Assembly (NCBI RefSeq): GCF_937900395.1
Contig: NZ_CALCDX010000014.1
Coordinates: forward strand, 1-59,726
DNA: 59,726 nucleotides
Direction: 5' to 3'
From: an uncultured Caulobacter sp.
GTDB lineage: Bacteria; Pseudomonadota; Alphaproteobacteria; Caulobacterales; Caulobacteraceae
Shown here: positions 33,964-41,540 of the stretch, piece after piece
How the letters are laid out: the number at the start of each line of letters is the position of its first letter
Numbering within the stretch: the first letter of the stretch is position 1
Notes under the pieces: model-generated
Told to the model about the DNA's origin: nothing
Database searches by the model: none
What the model saw: only the letters and a program-made list of their open reading frames with translations
Program-made: the position numbers and the translations under genes

Positions 33964-36519
33964 TCAGTAGCGGTATTTCACGCCGGCGAAGTAGCTGCGC
34001 CCCGGGTTGACGGCTTGAGCCGCCACATCGGTCGCGCCGGTCGTCTGACGCCAGTCCTGATTGGTGAGATTGCGCGCCTCGGCGAACAGGCGAAGGCCGT
34101 GGCGCACGACGAAGTTGGCCTGCAGATCCAGCTGTTCGTAACGATCGATCCACACGTCCTTTTCGGCGCTGGTTCCGAAGGCGCCGGTAAAGGTTCGCCC
34201 GCGCAGGCGCCAAGCGAGGTTCAGGTCCAGCGGCCCGGCGTCATAGCTGACCATGACGTTCGCCAGCCAGCGGGGCTGGTTGCGCAAGCCATCGACGCCG
34301 CGCCGCGCACCATCGGTGAAAACGACATCCCAGCGACCGTCGAGATAGGTGTAGTTGGCGTTGAATCCCAAACCCTTCAGCAGCCCCGGCAGGCTCTCAA
34401 AGCGACGCTTGACCAGACTGACCTCCAGGCCCTTCACCTGGGCCGCGCCGGTGTTGAGCGGAACCTCTTCGGTGAGGATGGCCACGCCCGCGGCGTCGAA
34501 CTGCTGCGTGCGCTGGGTGAAGGTCTCTTCGTGCAAATCCTTCCTGAAGACTCCGATCGAGGCGAAGCCGTCCTGGAAATAGTATTCCGCCGCCAAGTCA
34601 TAATTGGTCGATTGGCGCGGGTTCAGATTGGGGTTGGTGCCCTTGATGACGGGGTTGCCCAGGCTATCGAGGGTGGTCGTGCGCCCCATGGCGAAATCGG
34701 AGAAGTCGGCTCGAGCCAGGGTCTTGGTGAAGGCCGCCCGAAGACGCAGCTTGTCGGTGACGTCGAAGCTGGCCTGGGCGTTGGGTAGCCAGTTGTCGTA
34801 GCCGCGATGACGCGTGGCCGTCTTGGTCACGCCGTTGATGATATCGGCCGTGTCGTTTTCGAACCGGGTATGCTCGTAGCGCAGGCCGGTCAAAAGCCGA
34901 TAGCGATCGCCGGTGAAGGACATGCTCGCATAGCCCGAGGCCACGTCTTCGGTGAGGCGATAGTCGGCGGTCGCCTGATCATCGCGCGTCAGGACGCCAT
35001 TGGACCGCATGGCGGCCCAAAAGGCGCTCCAGTCGTTCTCCATGGCGCTGTTGTCCGCAAGGCTCGATCCCGCCGGCGCCACCTGCGACAGCCGCAACGT
35101 CATCCCGGTGGGCAGCTTGTAATTGTCCTGGGCTTGGTCGTAGTCGCGATCAAGACGGGTCCAGGCGGCTCCCGCCTTGAAGCCCAGCCCGCGCGCGGAG
35201 TGGCCGCTGTTGAAATCATAGTCGGCGCGCAGGGCGTAGACCTTGTCGGATAGACGCTGGAACTGCTGATAAGAGGCGCTGGCGTTGCGGTAGACCCAAT
35301 TGGCCGGATCGCCGAAGCCTGGGGTGGATACGCTCGCCGACGGGCGATCGCCGGAGACGTCATAGGATCCGCTCAGGCCCGACATCTGGAAGGTTTCAGG
35401 ATAGCGCAGGTCCACGTCATAGTCGTAGTCGGTATAGTTGCCGCGCAGGGCTAGAACGCCGCGCGCGCCGAGCTGATAGTCGACGCCGCCGCCCAGCACG
35501 GTGGCCTGGCGCTTGATGTCGTAGTCATATTCCTTTGTCTGGCCCACGGCCTTGTTGAAATTGGCCTTCCCGTTGGAATAGTCGGTCGTCCGGCCGCTGG
35601 TTTGATAGATATAGACGCCGCTCCGCTGCAGGTATTGCTTGGTGTGCTCGTCGAACACATTGGCCGAAAGAAAGGCGTACAGCCTGTCATTGGCTCGCGC
35701 CTCGAGCTTGCCATAGACCGCATTGCGCCGGATATCCTTGTCGTACTTGCCCTGATATACTCCGCCATTGACTTGGTCGCTCCCCGACACTTGGCTATAG
35801 CCGTCGACGGCGACATAGCGGTCGAAATTGCGGGTGCGTTGGCTGTCGAAACCAAGAACGGCGCCGAACTTCCCTTCTGCACCGAAGGTCGTCTTGCCAG
35901 CGCCATAAATCCGGTAGGAGGGGCCGCCCTGGCCTCCCGATCCATCCTGATCATAGGCCCCAACCCGCGCGCCGAGTGACAGATAGGGTTTGGATCCGCC
36001 GTCAAAGGCCCGCAGCGTGCGCAGCGAGATGTGTCCACCGACCGCGTTGGCGTCCTGATCCGGAGTCACGGTCTTGAAGACGTTGACCTGATTGACGATC
36101 GAGGCGGGAAAGATCGCCAGCTGGGCGCCGCGATTGTTCTGGCTGGTGAACCAGATCGGATTGCCGTCGATATCCATGCTGTTGTAGCGGGCGTCAAAGC
36201 CCCGCACGGTCGTCGATCCGGCCTCCGAGGTCTGGGTGAACTTGTCGGAGCTCACTCCGACCACGCGATCAAGGGCCTCGGCTAGGGTGGTGTCGGGCAA
36301 TCGAGCGATGTCGCGGGCGGTGATGGAGTCGACAACGCCTGGGGCGCGTCGCTTGATCGTGTCACTGGGCGTATCGACCTGCCGATTGCCGCTGACCACC
36401 AACGCGTCGACCGTCGCACCGCTATTCGGGTCGGTCGACTGAGCGATGGCCGGCTCGACGCCGAGACCAAGCGCCAGAGCGGAGGCGGCCCAGACGACGG
36501 GCTTGGAGGTGATCGACAT
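33964..36519 (-). CDS. TonB-dependent receptor (second)
   Basis: This 851-residue outer-membrane receptor has a signal (MSITSKPVVWAASALALGLGVEPAIAQ), a TonB box (DALVVSGNR), a plug with the TonB-receptor pattern TLAEALDRVVGVSSDKFT ... TTVRGFDARYNSMDIDG, and a 22-strand-type barrel ending in aromatic Tyr (FAGVKYRY). The large size and plug type match the carbohydrate/complex-nutrient receptors common in Caulobacter and Xanthomonas. A strong AAGGGGA ribosome site precedes ATG 36519. The divergent ROK regulator suggests a sugar-containing substrate, but that is inference. Confidence 0.92.
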   Translation of the reverse strand: MSITSKPVVWAASALALGLGVEPAIAQSTDPNSGATVDALVVSGNRQVDTPSDTIKRRAPGVVDSITARDIARLPDTTLAEALDRVVGVSSDKFTQTSEAGSTTVRGFDARYNSMDIDGNPIWFTSQNNRGAQLAIFPASIVNQVNVFKTVTPDQDANAVGGHISLRTLRAFDGGSKPYLSLGARVGAYDQDGSGGQGGPSYRIYGAGKTTFGAEGKFGAVLGFDSQRTRNFDRYVAVDGYSQVSGSDQVNGGVYQGKYDKDIRRNAVYGKLEARANDRLYAFLSANVFDEHTKQYLQRSGVYIYQTSGRTTDYSNGKANFNKAVGQTKEYDYDIKRQATVLGGGVDYQLGARGVLALRGNYTDYDYDVDLRYPETFQMSGLSGSYDVSGDRPSASVSTPGFGDPANWVYRNASASYQQFQRLSDKVYALRADYDFNSGHSARGLGFKAGAAWTRLDRDYDQAQDNYKLPTGMTLRLSQVAPAGSSLADNSAMENDWSAFWAAMRSNGVLTRDDQATADYRLTEDVASGYASMSFTGDRYRLLTGLRYEHTRFENDTADIINGVTKTATRHRGYDNWLPNAQASFDVTDKLRLRAAFTKTLARADFSDFAMGRTTTLDSLGNPVIKGTNPNLNPRQSTNYDLAAEYYFQDGFASIGVFRKDLHEETFTQRTQQFDAAGVAILTEEVPLNTGAAQVKGLEVSLVKRRFESLPGLLKGLGFNANYTYLDGRWDVVFTDGARRGVDGLRNQPRWLANVMVSYDAGPLDLNLAWRLRGRTFTGAFGTSAEKDVWIDRYEQLDLQANFVVRHGLRLFAEARNLTNQDWRQTTGATDVAAQAVNPGRSYFAGVKYRY

Positions 36520-36587
36520 GGCAGTCCCCTTGATGACTTCGACGTGAGGTGCCCATAAAGCCGATTCATGACATTTTGACTTATCGT

Positions 36588-36696
36588 GAAATTAATTTGA
36601 GCCCAACCAACGGTCACCCCGTCTCCAAACTTCCTTGCCCACCGCCTCATGACAGGCTAGTCCGAGCTTACAATTCAGCTTGCCTGGGAAATTAAT
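36588..36696. promoter_or_regulatory. paired GAAATTAAT motifs between TonB receptor and ROK gene
   Basis: GAAATTAAT occurs at 36588-36596 and again at 36688-36696, exactly 100 bases apart; the second overlaps the ROK start codon. The first reads GAAATTAATTTGA on the plus strand. Occurrence next to both divergent genes fits autoregulation by the ROK protein and control of the receptor. Binding is not shown. Confidence 0.35.
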
Positions 36697-37828
36697 GCCA
36701 GATCCGACCCTCTGGAGCCTGTCGCCAAGTGAACGCACCGTTCTGCGGGCGATCTGGCGGCACGCGCCCATATCGCGAAACAGTATCGCCAAGCTCACCG
36801 GCCTGGCGCCGGCTTCGGCCACGCGACTGGTGCGCGATCTGGAACAACGCGGCCTGGTGGCTGACTCGGTGCTTCGCCGCGGAGGCCGCGGCCAGCCCAG
36901 CCGCCCCCTCACCCTGCGCCCAGAGGGCGCCTATTCGTTCGGGGTCTATTTCTCGCACAGCTATATGGAGATGGGCCTGATCGACCTGGCGGGCCGGCCG
37001 GTCTCTCATGAGCGCTTGCGGTTCGCGGCCGCCGATGTGGACGTGATCACCCAGACCGCCCGCGCTGGTCTGCTGCGGCAGGCCGCCCAACTGGACATTC
37101 CCCTCGACCGGATTGTCGGCGCGGGGTTCGCCCTGCCTGGCGACTTTGGCGAAACCCCGGCTTTCCTCAAGGCGCACGCCTATTTTCCAGCGCTGCTCGA
37201 TCGTGATCTGGCGGCGGAATTCGCCAGCGCCATGCCGGTCTCAGTGTTCGTCGAGAATGACGCGGCCAGCGCGGCTCTCGGCGAGCGCGTGAACGGCCAG
37301 GGGCGCGATCTCAAGTCTTTCCTCTATGTGCATATCGGTCATGGCATAGGCGGTGGCTTGGTGCTCGACGGCCGCCTCTATCGCGGTGAACGCGGCAACG
37401 CCGGCGTCATCGGGGCCATCTACCCGATGGGAGAGCCCAGGCCCTCGGGCCAGGACCTGCTCGAGTCCCTGGCGGCCCGCGGAGTGGCCGCCGCCGACTT
37501 CGACGCCCTGGAAGACCTGCGCCCGGAGGACTGCCCCCCCTTGCGTCAGTGGATCGCCCGGGCGGGCGCTCAGTTGGAAACCGGGATCCATATCGCCGCG
37601 CGGATTCTCGATCCGTCGGCGGTCATTCTCGGCGGCCGGCTGCCGCCGCACATCGTCTCGGCCCTCCTGCAGGCCATCGATGTCGACGCCGCTTTCAAGC
37701 CCAGCCGCGTGATCCCCGCGCCGCCGGTGCTGGCCTCGAGCCTGGGTTCGTTCGCCGGCCTGATCGGCGCCGCCTCGATCTGCCTGTTCGAGGTGCTGTT
37801 CAAAGAAGAAGTCTCGGCCGTTGTCTGA
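36695..37828 (+). CDS. ROK-family transcriptional regulator
   Basis: A 377-residue protein with an N-terminal winged HTH (SRNSIAKLTGLAPASATRLVRDLEQRGLV, about 20-50) and a ROK sugar-kinase-like domain. The family pattern GHGIGGGLVLDGRLYRGERGNAGVIG (about 210-236) is present, but the usual CxCGxxGC zinc motif is absent, as in some divergent ROK repressors. ATG 36695 was preferred over TTG 36680. It probably represses the divergent TonB receptor-MFS unit and responds to a sugar-like ligand. It overlaps the next gene by eight bases. Confidence 0.85.
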   Translation: MPDPTLWSLSPSERTVLRAIWRHAPISRNSIAKLTGLAPASATRLVRDLEQRGLVADSVLRRGGRGQPSRPLTLRPEGAYSFGVYFSHSYMEMGLIDLAGRPVSHERLRFAAADVDVITQTARAGLLRQAAQLDIPLDRIVGAGFALPGDFGETPAFLKAHAYFPALLDRDLAAEFASAMPVSVFVENDAASAALGERVNGQGRDLKSFLYVHIGHGIGGGLVLDGRLYRGERGNAGVIGAIYPMGEPRPSGQDLLESLAARGVAAADFDALEDLRPEDCPPLRQWIARAGAQLETGIHIAARILDPSAVILGGRLPPHIVSALLQAIDVDAAFKPSRVIPAPPVLASSLGSFAGLIGAASICLFEVLFKEEVSAVV

Positions 37829-39155
37829 CACCCCGCTCGCTCGCGGCGTCTGCCGGCCACGCCGGGCCGTCTTGGCCCTCGCCCTTGTCTTGGCCGCCGC
37901 CATCAAAGCGCCGTCCGCCGTCGCGATGGCCCCGGCGACAAGCCAGGTTGGTCAGCCCCTGCCCCCATGGCGCCCTGGCCTGCTCGACATCCACCACATC
38001 AGCACCGGACGCGGCAACGCTACCTTCGTGATCATGCCCGACGGCACGACGATGCTGATCGACGCCGGCGAGTTGGACCCGGCCGCCTTCGCGCGTTTCG
38101 CGCCCTTGAAACTGGGGCCCGAACGCCCATACGCTGGCGCAGGGGCTGGTCGGACGATCGCCAACTATATAGCGCGCCATGCGCCACCAGGCCGGCCGCC
38201 AGCGCTCGACTACGCCGTGGTCACCCACTATCACGACGACCATATCGGCGCGATGCGCCCCGAGGCCCCGCTCTCCAAGACCAGCGGCTATCGCTTGACG
38301 GGCCTCGCCGCTGTCGCCGCCAGGATTGATATCCGCCGGCTGCTCGATCGGGGCGAAGAGGACGGCGTCGCTGGCTTAGCCTCGGGTTCGGACGCGGCCT
38401 ACGCCAACTACCGCGCCTTCACACGCGACGCGGCCGTGCGATCGCAGCTTAAGGTTGAGACGCTTCGCGCCGGGTCGAGCGACCAGATCGCGCCAGTTCA
38501 CGACCTGGGCGCAGCGTCCGGCTTCTCGGTGCGGGTGCTCAAGACCGGGCGTTGGCTATGGAACGGCGTCGACGACGGCAGGCGCGAACTGTTCTCCAAG
38601 GCGCAGGCCAGCCAAGCCGGCAAGGCGGCGGAGAATGCTCTTAGCGTGGCGCTTCTGATCCGCTACGGCGCGTTCAGCTACTTCAGCGGGGGAGATAATC
38701 CCGGCCTGGGAAGTCCCGAACGCGCGCCATGGCAGGATGTTGAGACGCCGCTGGCCGCCGTGGTTGGTCCGGTTGAGGCCATGACCCTCGACCACCACGG
38801 CAATCGCGACGCCAACAACGCCACCCTGCTGGCCAGCCTGGCGCCGCGCGTCGTGATCCAACAGTGCTGGACCTCCGACCAGCCCGGTCAAGAGGTGGTC
38901 CAACGTCTGGTCGCCAGCGGGTCGAAGTTTGGCGAGCCGCAGGCGTTCGCGACCCAGATCTCGCCGGAGGCCGCCGCGGCGATCGGGCCGCCGATGCGAA
39001 GGCTGTTCAACCCGGTCACCGGCCACGTCGTACTGCGGGTGGCGCCGGGCGGGCGGACCTATGACCTGTTCGTTCTGGACGACAAGCGCAAGACCGCCAC
39101 GATCCGGTTCGCCAAGTCCGCGAGCACAATGCCGCGCCCCGTGGACAAGCCCTGA
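37821..39155 (+). CDS. exported metallo-beta-lactamase-fold hydrolase
   Basis: The 444-residue protein has a long signal (RRAVLALALVLAAAIKAPSAVA) and an MBL fold of the ComEC C-terminal/RNase-like type: HISTGRGNATFVIMPDGTTMLIDAG and the metal motif THYHDDHIG (HxHxDH, about 134-140), with later His in LDHHGNRDANN. TTG 37821 overlaps the ROK stop codon, implying coupling. A phosphodiesterase or related hydrolase active in the periplasm is likely; the substrate is unknown. Pairing with a ROK regulator and facing the TonB receptor suggests it processes the imported nutrient. Confidence 0.78.
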   Translation: MSDTPLARGVCRPRRAVLALALVLAAAIKAPSAVAMAPATSQVGQPLPPWRPGLLDIHHISTGRGNATFVIMPDGTTMLIDAGELDPAAFARFAPLKLGPERPYAGAGAGRTIANYIARHAPPGRPPALDYAVVTHYHDDHIGAMRPEAPLSKTSGYRLTGLAAVAARIDIRRLLDRGEEDGVAGLASGSDAAYANYRAFTRDAAVRSQLKVETLRAGSSDQIAPVHDLGAASGFSVRVLKTGRWLWNGVDDGRRELFSKAQASQAGKAAENALSVALLIRYGAFSYFSGGDNPGLGSPERAPWQDVETPLAAVVGPVEAMTLDHHGNRDANNATLLASLAPRVVIQQCWTSDQPGQEVVQRLVASGSKFGEPQAFATQISPEAAAAIGPPMRRLFNPVTGHVVLRVAPGGRTYDLFVLDDKRKTATIRFAKSASTMPRPVDKP

Positions 39156-39259
39156 ACAGGTTCGGCGGTCGCACGACGCCTAGAAGGCGCAATACGACGT
39201 AGCTTGGCCAAATCGAACGCCGGCGCCTTACGCTTGGCGCGGTCTACGGCAGGCCTAGT

Positions 39260-39379
39260 CTAACGACCGCGCCCCTCGGGATCGCGCTCGCGGGCGCACG
39301 GCAGCTCGTTGAGACCGACCGCGGTGAGGCGCGCGGCCGCCGGCGTCTCGTCCAGGCCGCTCAGCACCTCAACCGTCAT
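39260..39379 (-). pseudogene. N-terminal stump of a P-type cation-transporting ATPase
   Basis: A 39-residue frame starts at ATG 39379, 27 bases after the stop of the upstream stress-protein gene, and ends at TAG 39260-39262. It reads ...VLSGLDETPAAARLTAVGLNELP, which closely fits the Cation_ATPase_N pattern (GLS..EA..RL...G.NELP) at the start of P-type ATPases. The remaining ~800 residues are gone. Intact USP-P-type ATPase pairs occur in oxygen-regulated loci of other proteobacteria, so this is best read as a deletion remnant. Confidence 0.6.
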
Positions 39380-39406
39380 GGCGCGACATCACCGAACGAT
39401 AGGCGC

Positions 39407-40249
39407 TCAATGCGCCAGGAACAGCGGAACCTTGGGGTCATGCAACATGTGCTGCGTGGCCCCGCCCAGAATTAACTCGCGCGCTCGCGATCGACCATAG
39501 GCGCCCATCACCAGAAGATCGCAGGCGGTCTTGGCCAGGTAGGCGTCGAGGCTCTGGCCGATGGACGCGTTCCGTCCATCGACCTCGTCGATCGCCGCAT
39601 CGATGCCGTGGGCTCTCAGATGACGGGCAGCCTCGGCGGCGAGGCCCGACACGGCGGAGGGCTTTTCGTTGATCACCGTAAGCACACGAACGGTCTCGGC
39701 CCGGGCAAGGATCGGCAGGGCGTCCGAGAGAGCCCGCGCCGCGCTCCGCCCGCCATCCCAAGCCACGACCACGGTCTGGAGTTCGGTGGCCGAAAGCGTC
39801 CCCGCGCGGTACAACAAGACGGGTCTTCCGGAGTCAAAGATGACGCCAATCGCCACCTCGATCTGGCCGTCCAGCGGCTTGCCGAGCGGCGTCATGCAGA
39901 GGTCGCGCGTGCGGGCGCGCAAGGCGACGTGCTCGGCCACGGCATAGTAGTCCGCACGCTCCAGCAGAACCTCGCCGAATACGCCAGCCGCTTCGGCCAC
40001 TGCGGTGAAAGCCGCCAGGCTGGCGCGCCCGTTGACCAGACTTCGGGCCAACTCGTCAGCGGCCATGTTGCTTAGGCCGATGAGGCGATCTGCGATACGA
40101 TTGCTGTGGATTGGAAAGTTCACACCGACGGCGAGACCCGAAACCTTGCCGCCTATCAGCCGTACGAACCCGACCGCGTCCTCGATCGCTTTAGGCGACG
40201 TGGGATCAGAATAGGTGTCGATCTGAAGCAGGACGTCGTTGAGATCCAT
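39407..40249 (-). CDS. universal stress protein, two UspA domains
   Basis: This 280-residue cytoplasmic protein begins DLNDVLLQIDTYSDPT and holds two UspA-like halves. The second carries the nucleotide-binding-type signature DLLVMGAYGRSRARELILGGATQHML near the C-terminus (G-2x-G-9x-G). Start 40249 was chosen by comparison with the paralogue at 44952, which begins in the same way; the frame stays open to 40321. A perfect FixK/FNR box is centred 65.5 bases before this ATG, so induction at low oxygen is expected. Confidence 0.85.
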   Translation of the reverse strand: MDLNDVLLQIDTYSDPTSPKAIEDAVGFVRLIGGKVSGLAVGVNFPIHSNRIADRLIGLSNMAADELARSLVNGRASLAAFTAVAEAAGVFGEVLLERADYYAVAEHVALRARTRDLCMTPLGKPLDGQIEVAIGVIFDSGRPVLLYRAGTLSATELQTVVVAWDGGRSAARALSDALPILARAETVRVLTVINEKPSAVSGLAAEAARHLRAHGIDAAIDEVDGRNASIGQSLDAYLAKTACDLLVMGAYGRSRARELILGGATQHMLHDPKVPLFLAH

Positions 40250-40307
40250 CTGCGAGCCCGTCCCAATCGGGTTTGTCGAGCTAGCAACCGGCGCACGTTG
40301 ATCCGCC

Positions 40308-40321
40308 TTGATGCTGATCAA
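40308..40321 (-). promoter_or_regulatory. FixK/FNR box upstream of universal stress protein gene
   Basis: TTGAT-GCTG-ATCAA is a perfect match to the FNR/FixK consensus TTGAT-N4-ATCAA. It lies between the end of the HlyD gene and the USP gene, centred 65.5 bases before ATG 40249. Confidence 0.7.
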
Positions 40322-40340
40322 TCCGCAGCGTCTGGAGCCC

Positions 40341-41537
40341 CTAGTTCGCCCGTGGCTTGAGCCGAACGCCGTCGCGGATCTGATCCGACGGGAACAGGAC
40401 GACCTGTTCCTGGGCGCGGAGCCCCTTGAGGATCTCGGCCTCGCGATCGGTCATCGCCCCGACGTCCACGGGCGCCACGCGCGCCCGGCCCGCCTGAGCC
40501 TTGAACACCGCCCAACCGCCGCCTTGACGCACAAGGGCGCCGAGGGGAACCTTGAGCGCTCTGGGCTCCCGCCGCAGGAACACCCTGCCCCACAAGCGGT
40601 AGCCGGGGCCAAGGCTGGCCCAGCGCTCCGGGTCCCCGCTCATCTGCAGGAACACGAGAACCCTCTGCTCTTCAACACCGAGCGCGGAGACCTTGGTAAA
40701 GCCCTGGGGCTCGATGCGGCGAACCACGGCGGGCAGCGGCGCGCCGCCCCAGTCGAACACCTCCGCAGCCATTCCCTCGCGGACCTTCACGGCATCCTGG
40801 GAGAGAAACTCGATGGCCGCCTCGAGCCCGCCCTTGTCGCTGACCTCGATCAACGGCGCGCCGACGGCGACGGTGCGCTCGCTCTCCTGCAGCACCCGGG
40901 TGACATAGCCGGAGGCTGGGGCGTTGACCGCGACCGCGCCCCGGCCTTCTCTCTCGGGGCCGATCAGGGCCGCCCGCGCGACGCCGAGTTCGGAACGGCG
41001 CACGCCCAATTCAGCCTGGGCGGCGCGGACTCCCGCGCGCGCGGCGCGCGCCTTGTTCTCGGCGGTCTCCAGAGCTTGAGAAGAGGCGAAGCCCTTGCCG
41101 GCCAATTCACGCTGGCGCGCGAGATCGCCTTCGATTTGACGGGCGCCGGCGACTAACTGGTCCAGTTGCGCACGGGCGCTAGCGACGGCCGCGGTCGCGG
41201 CCGCGACGCTCGCCTCGGCCTGGGCGCGGGCTCGGGGATCAAGAAGCTCGGCCCCGGACGGCAGGATGCGCGCGATGATGGTCACGCCCTTCTCGACCCG
41301 ATCGCCGACATGCAAGTCCAGGCGCTGCAGGCGTCCCGAAACCGGGGCCGAAACGACATAGGCCTCCCGTACGCGCGCATAGCCCTGATCGGCGACGCTG
41401 TCGGCAATGGGCCCAATGGTGACGGGGGCGAGCGTCACCGATACGGAGCGCGGCGCGACCATGACGGCCACGGCGATCACCGCCACGAGCAAAAGCGCCG
41501 CCAACAGAGCCCAGCGAGGCCAAGCGATCCTGTCCAT
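40341..41537 (-). CDS. HlyD-family periplasmic adaptor of an ABC exporter
   Basis: A 398-residue protein with one N-terminal membrane anchor (RWALLAALLLVAVIAVAVMV), a lipoyl half-motif (VSAPVSGRLQRLDLHVGDRVEKG, about 65-88), a long alpha hairpin rich in Ala/Arg/Gln (about 100-195) and the second lipoyl half (VNAPASGYVTRVLQESE). It is the last gene of an ATPase-permease-adaptor operon, four bases after the permease gene, and would link that transporter to the outer membrane. No outer-membrane channel is encoded here. Confidence 0.85.
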   Translation of the reverse strand: MDRIAWPRWALLAALLLVAVIAVAVMVAPRSVSVTLAPVTIGPIADSVADQGYARVREAYVVSAPVSGRLQRLDLHVGDRVEKGVTIIARILPSGAELLDPRARAQAEASVAAATAAVASARAQLDQLVAGARQIEGDLARQRELAGKGFASSQALETAENKARAARAGVRAAQAELGVRRSELGVARAALIGPEREGRGAVAVNAPASGYVTRVLQESERTVAVGAPLIEVSDKGGLEAAIEFLSQDAVKVREGMAAEVFDWGGAPLPAVVRRIEPQGFTKVSALGVEEQRVLVFLQMSGDPERWASLGPGYRLWGRVFLRREPRALKVPLGALVRQGGGWAVFKAQAGRARVAPVDVGAMTDREAEILKGLRAQEQVVLFPSDQIRDGVRLKPRAN

Positions 41538-41540
41538 CGT

